Assembly (NCBI GenBank): GCA_000431215.1
Contig: HF985561.1
Location: 40,995-104,994 of the forward strand
Direction of reading: 5' to 3'
From: Prevotella sp. CAG:1031
Lineage (GTDB): Bacteria; Bacteroidota; Bacteroidia; Bacteroidales; Muribaculaceae
Length of the DNA: 64,000 nt
Shown here one piece after another: positions 38,480-48,079 of this stretch. Position numbers and translations under genes: made by a program. The first letter of the stretch is position 1. Each line of letters begins with the position of its first letter. The notes below the pieces were generated by a model. The model had not been told where the DNA came from, searched no databases, and worked only from the letters and a program-made list of their open reading frames with translations.

Positions 38480-38510
38480 CAAAGATACTACGAAATCCCG
38501 TGCGATGCAA
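38480..38510 (-). promoter_or_regulatory. Promoter of the fucosidase gene (TTG-N20-TATCTTTG)
   Basis: TTG at 38508-38510, 20 bases, TATCTTTG at 38480-38487 on the minus strand; leader about 21 bases. It stands back to back with the umuD promoter. Confidence 0.8.
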
Positions 38511-38529
38511 GCCTTTTGCCGCCGCCGGG

Positions 38530-38560
38530 TTGGAGGTTAACGCGCTTTGGAGTATCTTTG
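38530..38560 (+). promoter_or_regulatory. Promoter of umuDC (TTG-N20-TATCTTTG)
   Basis: TTG at 38530-38532, 20 bases, TATCTTTG at 38553-38560. The start codon follows 8 bases after the element, leaving a leader of about 6 bases. No LexA box of a type I know is evident. Confidence 0.8.
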
Positions 38561-38568
38561 CATTACTT

Positions 38569-39027
38569 ATGAGCACAAACGTCAAAATATTCCGGCCCGA
38601 CACGTCGACAGAACTGCCTCTTATCTACGCCGACGGCGGCATCCGCGCCGGCTTTCCGTCGCCGGCCCAGGACTACATATCCGAAACAATCGACCTCAAC
38701 AAAGACCTCATATCCAATCCGGCGTCGACTTTCTACGGCCGTGTCGTCGGCGACTCCATGATCGAGGAAGGCATCACCGAGGGCGATATTCTTGTGATCG
38801 ACCGCTCGGTCGAGCCTGAGAACGACGATCTGGCCGTCTGCTGTCTCGACGGCGAATTCACGCTGAAGCGAATCCATATCTCCGACGACGGCCATATTCA
38901 GCTCGTTCCGAGCAACCGCCGTTACCGCCCTATCGACGTCGATGAAGGCGACGAACTTATAATCTGGGGCGTCGTAATCTATACCATCAAGGCCAACCGC
39001 CGTCCGCGCTTCGGCCATAGGTTCTGA
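38569..39027 (+). CDS. umuD: UmuD-like S24 peptidase, SOS mutagenesis
   Basis: 152 residues from MSTNVKIF; the open frame extends upstream across the promoter but has no better start. The self-cleavage site is Ala27-Gly28 (IRAGFPSPA). The catalytic Ser63 lies in VGDSMIEEG and Lys100 in FTLKRI, with spacing as in E. coli UmuD. RecA-stimulated self-cleavage gives the form that joins UmuC in translesion synthesis. It stands 26 bases before umuC. There is no DNA-binding domain, so it is not a LexA repressor. Confidence 0.93.
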   Translation: MSTNVKIFRPDTSTELPLIYADGGIRAGFPSPAQDYISETIDLNKDLISNPASTFYGRVVGDSMIEEGITEGDILVIDRSVEPENDDLAVCCLDGEFTLKRIHISDDGHIQLVPSNRRYRPIDVDEGDELIIWGVVIYTIKANRRPRFGHRF

Positions 39028-39053
39028 GCTGACATCCTCCAAAACCGACACCC

Positions 39054-40337
39054 ATGTATGCTCTTGTCGACTGCAACAACTTCTTTGTTTCCTGCGAGCG
39101 CGTTTTCCGCCCCGAACTCGAAGGAAAGCCGGTCGTTGTCCTGAGCAACAACGACGGGTGTGCGGTGTCGATGAGCAACGAGGCCAAGGCTCTCGGCATA
39201 AAGCGCGGCTCCCCCTATTTCAGATTCCGCGACCTCGCCGAGGCCAACGGCGTCGTATGCCTCTCGGGGAACCACCGCCTCTACGGCGACATGTCGCGCC
39301 GCGTGATGCTCACTCTCAAAGCCCATGTCGAAGACCTCGAAGTCTATTCCATCGACGAGGCATTCATGGCCCTCGGCAAAGAAATCGGAGAATATGACGG
39401 ATTCGGCCGCTATCTCGTCAGGCGCGTTCGCCGCGACACAGGCATCCCCGTCAGCATCGGCATAGCCCCGACAAAAACTCTCGCAAAAGCGGCTGCCCGA
39501 TTTGCTAAAAAATATAAGGGATACAAGGGCGCCTGCCTCATCGACAGCGATGAGAAAAGACGGAAGGCTCTCTCGCTTACATGGATAGGCGACGTGTGGG
39601 GAATCGGCCGGCGCAACTGCCGCCGCCTTATTGAATACGGAATCGACACTGCGCTGAAATTCGCCGACCTGCCCCGTCAGCAGGCCGAGTCGCTGTTCAA
39701 CGTCGTCGGCGTCAGAACATGGCGCGAGCTCAACGGCGAGCCGTGCATTGAGCGTGAGATCCGCGACCACAGGAAGTCGATCTCATCGACGCGCACCTTC
39801 GCCTCGGAGCTCCACACTTTCGAGGAACTGCGTCAGGCTATAGCCGGATTCATCAGCATAGCCGCCCGCAAACTGCGCGAAGACGACGGTTTCGCCGACC
39901 GCCTGTCGGTTTTCCTCTGCACAAACCCGTTCCACGAGCGCGACCCGCAATATTTCAACGAAGCGTCGGCCTCGCTCCAGTTCGCGACCAACGACACCGG
40001 TCTGCTGCTCGAAGCGGCGCTCGATGCCCTCAGAAAGATTTTCCGCGACGGTTTCGGATATAAAAGAGCCGGCGTAACACTGACCCACATTACGCCGCGC
40101 GAAGGCACCCAGCAGAGCCTCTTCGCCGACACCGACGCACTGCGCAAGCGCGAACGGCTGATGCGCATTGTCGACGCCATAAACGCCTCGCCGAAATCCG
40201 CCAACACCGTTACAATCGCTGCCGCCGGCGCCGGTCTCGACCCGCTCGTGCGCCGCGAGAAGCAGTCGCGCCTCTACACCACCCGCATCTCCGACATCTT
40301 CGAAATCCACACCCCCGGCCGTATTATTCCCGATTAA
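39054..40337 (+). CDS. umuC: Y-family DNA polymerase UmuC (DNA polymerase V subunit)
   Basis: 427 residues. Y-family motifs: [17 protein letters not shown] (first metal-binding Asp), [26 protein letters not shown] (second acidic pair), [14 protein letters not shown], then the helix-hairpin-helix [14 protein letters not shown] and the UmuC-specific C-terminal part. It performs error-prone bypass with UmuD'. The stop codon lies inside a tandem 10-base repeat. Confidence 0.95.
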   Translation: MYALVDCNNFFVSCERVFRPELEGKPVVVLSNNDGCAVSMSNEAKALGIKRGSPYFRFRDLAEANGVVCLSGNHRLYGDMSRRVMLTLKAHVEDLEVYSIDEAFMALGKEIGEYDGFGRYLVRRVRRDTGIPVSIGIAPTKTLAKAAARFAKKYKGYKGACLIDSDEKRRKALSLTWIGDVWGIGRRNCRRLIEYGIDTALKFADLPRQQAESLFNVVGVRTWRELNGEPCIEREIRDHRKSISSTRTFASELHTFEELRQAIAGFISIAARKLREDDGFADRLSVFLCTNPFHERDPQYFNEASASLQFATNDTGLLLEAALDALRKIFRDGFGYKRAGVTLTHITPREGTQQSLFADTDALRKRERLMRIVDAINASPKSANTVTIAAAGAGLDPLVRREKQSRLYTTRISDIFEIHTPGRIIPD

Positions 40338-40378
40338 TCTCGAATTATCCTGATTAATCCCGATTAATCCTGAATAAT
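40329..40378 (+). repeat. Five tandem 10-base units at the 3' end of umuC
   Basis: Units CCCGATTAAT, CTCGAATTAT, CCTGATTAAT, CCCGATTAAT, CCTGAATAAT run head to tail from the last codons of umuC into the spacer. The two CCCGATTAAT units are identical; the others differ by one to three bases. Confidence 0.85.
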
Positions 40379-40381
40379 TTG

Positions 40382-40389
40382 TATCTTTG
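40382..40389 (+). promoter_or_regulatory. TAnnTTTG -7 element for the aminopeptidase gene
   Basis: TATCTTTG followed by C directly follows the tandem repeat. The -33 region falls inside the repeat and has no TTG, so copy-number changes would alter promoter spacing. Confidence 0.5.
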
Positions 40390-40429
40390 CGGCAAGGCCA
40401 TGAGCCCCGTTAACAGATTTAGAATGATT

Positions 40430-41725
40430 ATGAGCGAGAATGTGAACAAGCTGATGGCGTTCCTCGACGCCTCACCGGTAAATTTCCTGGCTGTGAAGAC
40501 AGCCGAGAGCCTGCTGCAGGCCAATGGCTTCAAGCCTCTCGACAAGCGCGACGCATGGGTTCTTCAGCCCGGCGACCGCCGCTATATCGTGAAGAACTCG
40601 AGCGCTCTGATGGCGTTTGTTGTCGGCCACGGCGGTTCCGAAGCCGGATTCCACATTATCTCGGCTCACAGCGATTCGCCCGGCTTCCGCATCAAGCCCC
40701 GGGCCGAGATGACAGGCGACGGCGGCGTAGTACGGCTCAACACCGAGGTCTATGGCGGCCCGATTCTCTATACCTGGTTCGACCGTCCGCTGTCGATAGC
40801 CGGGCGTGTGGTGCTCCGCAGCTCCGACCCGCTCAATCCGCTGACGACGACCGTAGATTTCCGCCGGCCGCTGCTGACGATACCCCATCTGGCAATCCAT
40901 TTCAACCGTGCCGTCAACGACGGATACAAGCTTTCTCGCCAGAAAGACATGATGCCCGTTCTTGGCTACATAAAAGACTGTGCCGAGGCCGACGGCCTAC
41001 TGCTGCGTCTCGTGGCCGACGAACTCGGAGTCGACCGCAAGGAGATTCTCGACTTCGATCTCAGTCTCTACGACACCACCCCGGCTTGCCTCGTCGGCCT
41101 TCACAACGAGTTCATAACATCAGGGCGTCTCGACGACCTTTCGATGGTTCACGCCGCCCTGACGGCGCTGACCGCCGAAGCCGACACCCACACGGCTGCC
41201 ACGCGCGTCTGCGCCATCTTCGACAACGAAGAGACTGGTTCGGGAACGAAACAGGGCGCCGCTTCGCCTCTGCTGGCCGACCTGCTGCAGCGCATCAATT
41301 TCTGCCTCGGAGGCAATGAGGAAACATATCTGCGCGGAGTCGACGCCTCGTTCATGGTGTCGGCCGACAATGCCCACGGCGTCCATCCGAACTATGTCGA
41401 GAAGCAGGATCCCACGAATCATCCCGTTCTCGGCGGAGGCCCGACTATAAAGATCAACGCCAACTGCAAGTATATGACCGACGCCGAATCGGCCGCGGTA
41501 TTCGCCGAAGTTTGCCGCCTCGCCGACGTCCCCTGCCAGTATTTCGTCAACCACAGCGATGTTGCCGGCGGCTCGACCTTAGGAAATATCCTGACAGGCC
41601 AGATTGATCTTCGCGGAGTCGACATGGGAGCCGCAATATGGGCCATGCACTCGTGCCGCGAAACAGCCTCGGCCATCGACCACGACTATATTATCGCGGC
41701 CTTCTCTAAATTCATGACCTTATAA
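40430..41725 (+). CDS. M18 family aminopeptidase
   Basis: 431 residues from MSENVNKLMAFLDASPVNF; an in-frame ATG at 40400 (MSPVNRFRMI) is the alternative. Zinc ligands of the M18 family: His and Asp in IISAHSDSPGFRIKPR, Glu-Glu in FDNEETGSGTKQGA, Asp in VSADNAHGVHPNY, and His in YFVNHSDVAGGSTLG. It trims N-terminal residues, usually acidic or neutral, in the cytoplasm as a large oligomer. It is followed closely by an aminotransferase gene. Confidence 0.95.
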   Translation: MSENVNKLMAFLDASPVNFLAVKTAESLLQANGFKPLDKRDAWVLQPGDRRYIVKNSSALMAFVVGHGGSEAGFHIISAHSDSPGFRIKPRAEMTGDGGVVRLNTEVYGGPILYTWFDRPLSIAGRVVLRSSDPLNPLTTTVDFRRPLLTIPHLAIHFNRAVNDGYKLSRQKDMMPVLGYIKDCAEADGLLLRLVADELGVDRKEILDFDLSLYDTTPACLVGLHNEFITSGRLDDLSMVHAALTALTAEADTHTAATRVCAIFDNEETGSGTKQGAASPLLADLLQRINFCLGGNEETYLRGVDASFMVSADNAHGVHPNYVEKQDPTNHPVLGGGPTIKINANCKYMTDAESAAVFAEVCRLADVPCQYFVNHSDVAGGSTLGNILTGQIDLRGVDMGAAIWAMHSCRETASAIDHDYIIAAFSKFMTL

Positions 41726-41747
41726 TCCAACACCAAAAAATATTGCA

Positions 41748-42947
41748 ATGATAGAAATATCGAGCTTAGTCAATTCGCTGTCGCCGAGCCAGACTCTGGC
41801 TATGTCACAGAAAAGCGCCGAGCTTCGCGCTCAGGGAGTCGATGTCATCAATCTCAGTGTCGGCGAACCTGATTTCAACACTCCGGCCCACATCAAGGAG
41901 GCTGCAAAACGCGCTATCGACGAGAACTATACGCGCTACACACCGGTGGCCGGCTACAAAGAGCTGCGCGAGGCAATAGCCTCAGATATGCGACGCCATC
42001 CCGGAGTGGATTTCACCGCCGACGACATCGTTGTCAGCAACGGCGCCAAACAATCGCTCTGCAACGCCATTCTGGCCACCGTCAACCCCGGCGACGAGGT
42101 TATCATACCGGCTCCGGCATGGGTTAGCTACAGCGAGATGGTAAAACTGGCCCACGGCGTCTCTGTCATAGTGGAATCGGGCATTGAAGACGATTTCAAG
42201 ATGACTCCCGAAAAGCTCGAAAAAGCCATCACGCCCAAAACGCGAATGCTGCTGCTGACCTCTCCGTCGAACCCGACAGGAAGCGTCTATACCCGCGCCG
42301 AGCTTCAGGACCTCGTCGACGTTCTCGCCCGCCACGAGCGCGTTCTCGTTCTCGCCGACGAGATATACGAGCATATCAACTTCACAGGCTCTTTCACCTC
42401 GATGGCTGAGTTCCCGGAACTGAAAGGCCGTGTCATCATCATAAACGGTGTGTCGAAAGCCTATGCCATGACAGGCTGGCGAATAGGCTTCATGGCCGCT
42501 CCGCGCGAACTGGCCAAGGCCTGCACCAAACTCCAGAGCCAGTATACCTCAAACCCGTCGTCGATAGCCCAGAAAGCCGCCGAAGCCGCCTACACCGGAC
42601 CTCAGGACTGCGTGACGGAAATGAACAAAGCTTTCGAACGGCGCCGCGACCTCGTCGTCGAGCTTGCGCGCACGATTCCCGGATGGGAAGTGAATGTGCC
42701 TATGGGCGCCTTCTATCTGTTGCCGCGCGTGACCGGCTGCCTCGGCACAACAGCCCCCGACGGGCGCCGAATCGAGACATCGGGCGATCTCGCGCTCTAT
42801 CTTCTTGAGAAAGCCGCCGTGGCCACCGTCGACGGAGCTGCCTTCGCGGCCCCCGGCTATCTGCGTCTCAGCTATGCCACAAGCGACGACAATCTGCGCG
42901 AAGCCTTCCGCCGCATCGGCGAGGCCGTCGCAGCCCTCAAACGTTGA
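41748..42947 (+). CDS. PLP-dependent class I aminotransferase (aspartate aminotransferase-like)
   Basis: 399 residues. [19 protein letters not shown], the [10 protein letters not shown] motif, [11 protein letters not shown] and the PLP lysine in [19 protein letters not shown] mark a fold-type I, Igamma aminotransferase of the AspB group. It most likely exchanges aspartate/glutamate and their oxo-acids; prephenate is possible in this subgroup. It sits 22 bases after the aminopeptidase and 32 bases before tyrS. Confidence 0.93.
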   Translation: MIEISSLVNSLSPSQTLAMSQKSAELRAQGVDVINLSVGEPDFNTPAHIKEAAKRAIDENYTRYTPVAGYKELREAIASDMRRHPGVDFTADDIVVSNGAKQSLCNAILATVNPGDEVIIPAPAWVSYSEMVKLAHGVSVIVESGIEDDFKMTPEKLEKAITPKTRMLLLTSPSNPTGSVYTRAELQDLVDVLARHERVLVLADEIYEHINFTGSFTSMAEFPELKGRVIIINGVSKAYAMTGWRIGFMAAPRELAKACTKLQSQYTSNPSSIAQKAAEAAYTGPQDCVTEMNKAFERRRDLVVELARTIPGWEVNVPMGAFYLLPRVTGCLGTTAPDGRRIETSGDLALYLLEKAAVATVDGAAFAAPGYLRLSYATSDDNLREAFRRIGEAVAALKR

Positions 42948-42979
42948 ATATATACTTTATAACTACACATTTTACTACG

Positions 42980-44275
42980 ATGAATTTTGTTGAAGAGCTC
43001 CGCTGGCGCGGCATGATCCACCAGATGATGCCGGGCACAGAAGAGCAGCTACAGAAAGAGATGACAACGGCCTATCTCGGAATCGACCCGACAGCCGACA
43101 GCCTCCACATAGGCCATCTCGTCGGTGTGATGATGCTCAAGCATCTGCAGCGCAGCGGCCACAAACCTATCGCCGTTGTCGGAGGTGCCACAGGTATGAT
43201 CGGCGACCCCTCGATGAAGAGTCAGGAGCGCAAGCTTATTGACGAAGAAACCCTGCGCCACAATCAGGAAGCCATCAAACGTCAGCTCGCCCACTTCCTC
43301 GACTTCGACAGCGGTGCTCCAAACGCCGCAGTAATGGCCAACAACTACGACTGGATGAAGGACTTCACCTTCCTTGACTTCATCCGCGATATCGGCAAGC
43401 ATATCACCGTCAACTACATGATGGCCAAAGACTCGGTAAAGAAGCGCCTCAACGGCGAGAACTCCGAGGGAATGTCGTTTACGGAATTTTCATATCAGCT
43501 CCTGCAGGGCTACGACTTCCTCCATCTCTACGAGACTATGGGCTGCAAACTCCAGCTCGGCGGCAGCGACCAGTGGGGCAATATAACTACGGGCACCGAG
43601 CTTATCCGCCGCATGAACGGCGGCGAGGCTTTCGCCCTGACCTGTCCGCTGATCACCAAGGCCGACGGCAAGAAATTCGGCAAGACCGAACAGGGCAACG
43701 TATGGCTCGACCCGAACCGCACCACACCGTTTGCCTTCTATCAGTTCTGGGTCAACACTTCCGATGAAGACGCCGCCCGCTATATAAAGATTTTCACCGA
43801 ACTTTCGCGCGAGGAAATCGAAGCTCTCGAAGCCGAACAGGCTGCCGATCCCGGCAAACGTCCGCTGCAGCACCGTCTGGCCAAGGAACTGACCACCATG
43901 GTTCACTCCGCTCAGGACTATGAGACAGCCGTCGAGGCCAGCCAGATTCTATTCAGCAACAAAGCTGTCGACATCCTCCACAAAATCGACGAACCTACGC
44001 TTCTGGCAGTCATGGAAGGAGTGCCGCGCTTCACAGTCAGCCGCGACCTGCTCAAAGGTGAAGGTGTGAAACTTATCGACCTCTCTACCGAACACGCCCC
44101 TGTTTTCTCGTCGAAAGGCGAGATGCGCAAGCTCGTTCAGGGTGGCGGCGTGTCGCTCAACAAAGAGAAAGTGGCCGACCCGAACCGCGCAGTGACCGAA
44201 GCCGACCTTCTCAACAACAAATACCTGCTGCTCCAGCGCGGCAAGAAGAACCACTACCTTCTGACCGTAGAATAA
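42980..44275 (+). CDS. tyrS: Tyrosine--tRNA ligase
   Basis: 431 residues from [20 protein letters not shown]; the open frame extends 36 bases upstream but that part is not family-like. The class I signature HIGH is at residues 43-46 (SLHIGHLVG) and the KMSKS equivalent is KFGKT. A C-terminal S4 RNA-binding domain runs from about residue 360 ([20 protein letters not shown] ... [13 protein letters not shown]). It charges tRNA-Tyr. A strong terminator follows. Confidence 0.97.
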   Translation: MNFVEELRWRGMIHQMMPGTEEQLQKEMTTAYLGIDPTADSLHIGHLVGVMMLKHLQRSGHKPIAVVGGATGMIGDPSMKSQERKLIDEETLRHNQEAIKRQLAHFLDFDSGAPNAAVMANNYDWMKDFTFLDFIRDIGKHITVNYMMAKDSVKKRLNGENSEGMSFTEFSYQLLQGYDFLHLYETMGCKLQLGGSDQWGNITTGTELIRRMNGGEAFALTCPLITKADGKKFGKTEQGNVWLDPNRTTPFAFYQFWVNTSDEDAARYIKIFTELSREEIEALEAEQAADPGKRPLQHRLAKELTTMVHSAQDYETAVEASQILFSNKAVDILHKIDEPTLLAVMEGVPRFTVSRDLLKGEGVKLIDLSTEHAPVFSSKGEMRKLVQGGGVSLNKEKVADPNRAVTEADLLNNKYLLLQRGKKNHYLLTVE

Positions 44276-44300
44276 CCCCCGAGCGTCAGAAAGCCCTTTC

Positions 44301-44334
44301 ACCCCGCCGCGGCATCCCTCCCGGCGGGGTTTAT
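44301..44334 (+). terminator. Terminator after tyrS
   Basis: ACCCCGCCG (44301-44309) pairs with CGGCGGGGT (44322-44330), followed by TTATTTATT. Confidence 0.85.
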
Positions 44335-44426
44335 TTATTCTGTCCCTATCAGTTGTGAATTTATCCCATAAAGACTATTATAAGGATAACGTATCTGCAC
44401 ATAGCTGAGATACAAAATAAAAGTGT

Positions 44427-44434
44427 TAACTTTG
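44427..44434 (+). promoter_or_regulatory. TAnnTTTG -7 element abutting the start of the YhcG-type gene
   Basis: TAACTTTG ends only 3 bases before the ATG at 44438. If transcription starts about 3 bases past the element, the mRNA is essentially leaderless. A CTG instead of TTG lies at the -33 distance. Confidence 0.55.
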
Positions 44435-44437
44435 TAT

Positions 44438-45487
44438 ATGGAAACAGTCGTTCGTATTCATAGCGAATCAGAGTATAATGAAATACTGAGACAGGCCGTC
44501 GCAGTTATTGAAGCCTCACGAGACAATGCCGCCCGTGCTATTGTCAGGACATCCAATGAAATGCACTGGCGGATCGGTCAGCTGCTATATGAGCGCAAAC
44601 TCGACAGCGCACACGGAGCAGGGGTTGTGACAAGACTATCATCAGACCTCAAAGCTTCCTATCCAAAAATGGGAATGTCGGTGAGCAACTTATGGAATAT
44701 GAAACGTTTGTATGCGCGGTTTCATAAATCAGGCCCAAAACTACAACAAGCTGTTGTAGTTTTGCCTTGGGGACATATCAATCATCTCATTACTAAATTT
44801 GGAGATGATGACAATGCTATTCTTTACTACGCCGAGAAAACTGTTCAGAAAGGCTGGAGTCGGGCATTATTGGTCAATGCTATAAAGCTGGAGATGCACA
44901 AGCATCAGCCGGAAGCCAACATGTCAAATAATTTTGCCGTCGCTCTTCCGAAGACTCAGGCAGCATACGCCAACGAGATTTTCAAGGATTCTTATTGCAT
45001 GGGATTTCTTGGCGTGACAGAGCCACTCTTTGAACTGGAGCTTGAGCGGAGATTGGTTGAGAAAGTAAAACATTTTCTCCTTGAACTCGGTCAGGGATTT
45101 ACATACATCGGCAATCAGCACGTTCTGTCTTACAATGGTAAGGATTATAAGGTGGATATGCTTTTCTTTCACCGCGGACTTAGGTCGCTCGTTGCCGTTG
45201 ATTTGAAAATATCCGAATTCATGCCCGAATATGTCAGCAAGATGAATCTCTATCTCTCGTTGCTTGACAGGCTTGAAAGAGGGAAAGACGAAAATCCCTC
45301 AATCGGTATAATCCTGTGCGCTGAAAAAGACAACGTGGAAGTAGAGCTGGCGCTTGAAGGGTTTACAAAACCTATAGGCGTCGCCGAATACAAACTTATC
45401 GTCCCTCAAAAAGAGCTGAAACAGCTAATCTCCGACGAAATAAAGACCTTCAACAAAGAAGTCGCCGATATATCAGCACAACAATGA
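44438..45487 (+). CDS. YhcG/DUF1016-type PD-(D/E)XK nuclease protein
   Basis: 349 residues from METVVRIHSESEY; an ATG 15 bases earlier lies in the promoter. The N-terminal half is the DUF1016 helical domain (MHWRIGQLLYERKLD ... VSNLWNMKRLYARF, and WGHINHLITK). The C-terminal half has the nuclease core: Asp in YKVDMLFFHRGL, the D-x-K of AVDLKISEFMPEY, and KMNLYLSLLD. Family members often accompany restriction-modification or mobile DNA; their target is not established. Here the gene stands alone between tyrS and the rhamnose operon and is noticeably AT-richer than both, so recent acquisition is likely. Confidence 0.88.
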   Translation: METVVRIHSESEYNEILRQAVAVIEASRDNAARAIVRTSNEMHWRIGQLLYERKLDSAHGAGVVTRLSSDLKASYPKMGMSVSNLWNMKRLYARFHKSGPKLQQAVVVLPWGHINHLITKFGDDDNAILYYAEKTVQKGWSRALLVNAIKLEMHKHQPEANMSNNFAVALPKTQAAYANEIFKDSYCMGFLGVTEPLFELELERRLVEKVKHFLLELGQGFTYIGNQHVLSYNGKDYKVDMLFFHRGLRSLVAVDLKISEFMPEYVSKMNLYLSLLDRLERGKDENPSIGIILCAEKDNVEVELALEGFTKPIGVAEYKLIVPQKELKQLISDEIKTFNKEVADISAQQ

Positions 45488-45681
45488 GATGGGGAAGCCT
45501 TTATATTGCCTATTAGCTTACTTGTCGGCCAAATTCCTTAATCGGACTTGTTCCAGAAAAAGAGGTTGAAGAATGACGCTCTGAAATTCATCTCTTTCCT
45601 TACGCCGGAAAAAGGCGGCTGATTATTTATTGTTAACAAATGCCGCTGTCCCGAATCGGGATGTTTCCGCGGAAAAATTCG

Positions 45682-45689
45682 TAACTTTG
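45682..45689 (+). promoter_or_regulatory. TAnnTTTG -7 element for the rfb operon
   Basis: TAACTTTG, with a weak -33 region. It lies 37 bases before rfbA and 8 bases before the ATG of a ten-codon upstream frame. Confidence 0.55.
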
Positions 45690-45697
45690 AGGCCGTA

Positions 45698-45730
45698 ATG
45701 GAAAACCGCCGCAAAACGTCTGACAGATGA
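45698..45730 (+). CDS. Ten-codon upstream frame overlapping the rfbA start
   Basis: Encodes [10 protein letters not shown] and stops at TGA (45728-45730), which overlaps the rfbA ATG (45727-45729) as ATGA. It starts just after the probable transcription start. It could couple translation into rfbA or act as a short leader peptide; it may also be chance. Confidence 0.3.
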   Translation: MENRRKTSDR

Positions 45731-46632
45731 AAGGCATAGTATTGGCCGGAGGCTCCGGCACCCGTCTCTACCCTATCACCAAGGGAGTAAGCAAGCAGCT
45801 CTTGCCGATTTTCGACAAGCCGATGGTCTATTACCCGATCTCGACACTGATGCTCGCCGGCATAAGGGATATTCTGATAATCTCGACACCGGCCGACCTG
45901 CCCGCGTTCCAACGTCTTCTGGGCGACGGCAGCGACTTCGGAGTAAGCTTTACCTACGCCGAACAGCCGAGTCCCGACGGACTGGCTCAGGCTTTCATCA
46001 TAGGCCGCGATTTCATCGGCGACGACGCCGCCTGCCTCGTTCTGGGCGACAATATATTCCACGGCCCGGGATTTTCGCAGACCCTGAAAAAAGCTGTCGA
46101 CGCAGCCGAAACAGAGGGTAAGGCAACAGTCTTCGGATACTGGGTCGACGACCCCGAGCGCTACGGCGTGGCCGAGTTCGACAGCAGCGGAAACTGCCTC
46201 TCTATCGAAGAAAAGCCCGAAAAGCCCAAAAGCAACTATGCCGTTGTCGGACTTTATTTCTACCCCAACAAGGTTGTCGACATTGCCGCATCGATAAAGC
46301 CGTCGGCCCGCGGAGAGCTTGAAATAACGAGCGTCAATCAGGAGTTTCTCAGCTCGGGCGAGCTGAGGGTGCAGACTCTGCCGCGCGGATTCGCCTGGCT
46401 CGACACCGGCACCCACGATTCGCTGGCCGACGCTTCAATATATGTCGAAGTTCTCGAGAAGCGTCAGGGACTCAAGATCGCCTGTCTCGAAGGAATAGCC
46501 TACCGCCAGGGCTGGATTTCGCGCGAGAAGATGATAGAGCTGGCAAAGCCAATGCTGAAAAACCAATACGGGCAGTATCTTATGAAAGTTATCAACGAAA
46601 TAGACCGTTCGGGCTACAGCAATCTCGACTGA
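45727..46632 (+). CDS. rfbA: Glucose-1-phosphate thymidylyltransferase
   Basis: 301 residues, full length. The nucleotidyltransferase signature [20 protein letters not shown] with [16 protein letters not shown] opens the protein; [10 protein letters not shown] carries the metal-binding Asp, and [19 protein letters not shown] follows. It makes dTDP-glucose from glucose-1-phosphate and dTTP, the first step to dTDP-L-rhamnose. It is the first gene of a tightly packed operon of four. Confidence 0.97.
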   Translation: MKGIVLAGGSGTRLYPITKGVSKQLLPIFDKPMVYYPISTLMLAGIRDILIISTPADLPAFQRLLGDGSDFGVSFTYAEQPSPDGLAQAFIIGRDFIGDDAACLVLGDNIFHGPGFSQTLKKAVDAAETEGKATVFGYWVDDPERYGVAEFDSSGNCLSIEEKPEKPKSNYAVVGLYFYPNKVVDIAASIKPSARGELEITSVNQEFLSSGELRVQTLPRGFAWLDTGTHDSLADASIYVEVLEKRQGLKIACLEGIAYRQGWISREKMIELAKPMLKNQYGQYLMKVINEIDRSGYSNLD

Positions 46633-46634
46633 CA

Positions 46635-47210
46635 ATGAATGTGATAAAGACAGATATTGAAGGTGTGGTCGTCATCGAGCCGAGAGTTTTCGACGATGCG
46701 CGCGGATATTTCTTCGAGTCGTATTCGAAGCGCCGGTTCGACGAGGTTGTCAGGCCCATAGAGTTCGTTCAGGACAATGAGTCGATGTCGACGCGCGGAG
46801 TTATCCGCGGACTCCATTTCCAGCGGCCCCCCTTCTCTCAGAGCAAACTCGTCAGATGCGTCAGAGGTGCCGTGCTCGATGTCGTCGTCGACATCCGCCG
46901 CGGCTCTCCGACCTACGGACGCCATATCGCCGTTGAACTGACCGGCGAAAACAGGCGCCAGCTGTTCGTGCCGCGCGGTTTCGCCCACGGCTTCGCGGTT
47001 CTGAGCGACGAGGCCGTCTTCCAGTATAAATGCGACAACTACTATCATCCCGAATCGGAAGGAGGCATCTCCATAGCCGACCACTCGCTCGGCATCGACT
47101 GGCGCATCGATCCCGCCGAGGCCATTCTCTCTGAGAAAGACCTCCGCAACCCGATGTTCAGCGACTTCGAGAGTCCTTTCGACATAACGGTTAGCCTTTA
47201 CGACGAATGA
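46635..47210 (+). CDS. rfbC: dTDP-4-dehydrorhamnose 3,5-epimerase
   Basis: 191 residues. The cupin-fold epimerase is shown by RGYFFESYSKRRFDEV, QDNESMSTRGVIRGLHFQ (catalytic His), KLVRCVRGAVLDVVVDIRRGSPTYG, LFVPRGFAHGFAVLSDEAVFQYKCDNYY (catalytic Tyr) and the C-terminal SEKDLRNP. It epimerises C3 and C5 of the 4-keto-6-deoxy sugar. It sits 2 bases after rfbA and overlaps rfbD by 4. Confidence 0.97.
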   Translation: MNVIKTDIEGVVVIEPRVFDDARGYFFESYSKRRFDEVVRPIEFVQDNESMSTRGVIRGLHFQRPPFSQSKLVRCVRGAVLDVVVDIRRGSPTYGRHIAVELTGENRRQLFVPRGFAHGFAVLSDEAVFQYKCDNYYHPESEGGISIADHSLGIDWRIDPAEAILSEKDLRNPMFSDFESPFDITVSLYDE

Positions 47211-48079
47211 ATATACTTGTAACAGGGGCCGACGGCCAGCTCGGACGCTGCCTGCGCGACGTCACAGCCTCATCGGCCGACAACTATATCTTCACAGATG
47301 TCGCGCAGCTCGACATCACTGACCCTGCAGCCGTCAGGCGCGCTGTAGCCGACAATAAGCCTGCGGTCATCATAAACTGCGCGGCCTATACCGACGTCGA
47401 ACGCGCCGAATCCGACCCCGCGACAGCCGAAAAGCTGAACGCCACGGCCGTTGCCGTACTGGCCGAAGAGGCGGCCCGCACGGGAGCCACGCTGTTTCAC
47501 ATATCGACCGACTACGTGTTCGGCCGCGAACCCTATAACACCCCCTGCCGCGAGGACCAGCAGGGCACGCCGACAGGCGTCTACGGACTGACAAAGCTCC
47601 ACGGCGAGCAGGCGATTGCCGCAAGCGGCTGCAAAGCTCTGATTTTCCGCACGGCGTGGCTTTATTCGGAATATGGCAAGAACTTCGTCAGAACTATGCT
47701 CGGTCTGACCGCATCACGGCCTACGCTGAATGTCGTCTTCGACCAGGCGGGAACCCCTACCTATGCCCGCGATCTCGCCGAAGCCATCGCAACCATAATC
47801 GCCGGCCGCAGTTTCGAGGGGCGCGAAGGAATCTACCACTATTCCAACGAAGGAGTATGCTCATGGTTCGACTTCGCCAAAGCTATCGCGACAATGGCCG
47901 GCAACAGCAACTGCGACATCCGTCCCTGCCATTCCAACGAATTTCCGTCGGCAGTGAAACGTCCGGCATACTCCGTGCTCGACAAAACAAAATTCAAAAC
48001 GACATTCGGTCTCTCTGTCCCCTACTGGACCGACTCGCTCGCCGAATGCCTGAACAAACTGAAAGGCAATGAAGCGTAA
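47207..48079 (+). CDS. rfbD: dTDP-4-dehydrorhamnose reductase
   Basis: 290 residues. An NAD(P)-binding SDR-type fold: glycine motif VTGADGQLGRCL, INCAAYTDVERAESDP, HISTDYVFGREPY, and the catalytic YGLTKLHGEQ (Tyr-x3-Lys). It makes the final reduction to dTDP-L-rhamnose, used in capsule, O-antigen or glycoprotein sugars. Its end overlaps rfbB by 11 bases. Confidence 0.97.
   Translation: MNILVTGADGQLGRCLRDVTASSADNYIFTDVAQLDITDPAAVRRAVADNKPAVIINCAAYTDVERAESDPATAEKLNATAVAVLAEEAARTGATLFHISTDYVFGREPYNTPCREDQQGTPTGVYGLTKLHGEQAIAASGCKALIFRTAWLYSEYGKNFVRTMLGLTASRPTLNVVFDQAGTPTYARDLAEAIATIIAGRSFEGREGIYHYSNEGVCSWFDFAKAIATMAGNSNCDIRPCHSNEFPSAVKRPAYSVLDKTKFKTTFGLSVPYWTDSLAECLNKLKGNEA

Noticed and set aside
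40329..40378. Tandem repeat considered as a CRISPR array
   Set aside because: Units are 10 bases with no spacers and no cas genes nearby.
45605..45640. CGCC/GGCG hairpin before rfbA as the terminator of the YhcG-type gene
   Set aside because: The stem is only four pairs and no T-run follows; too weak to call.
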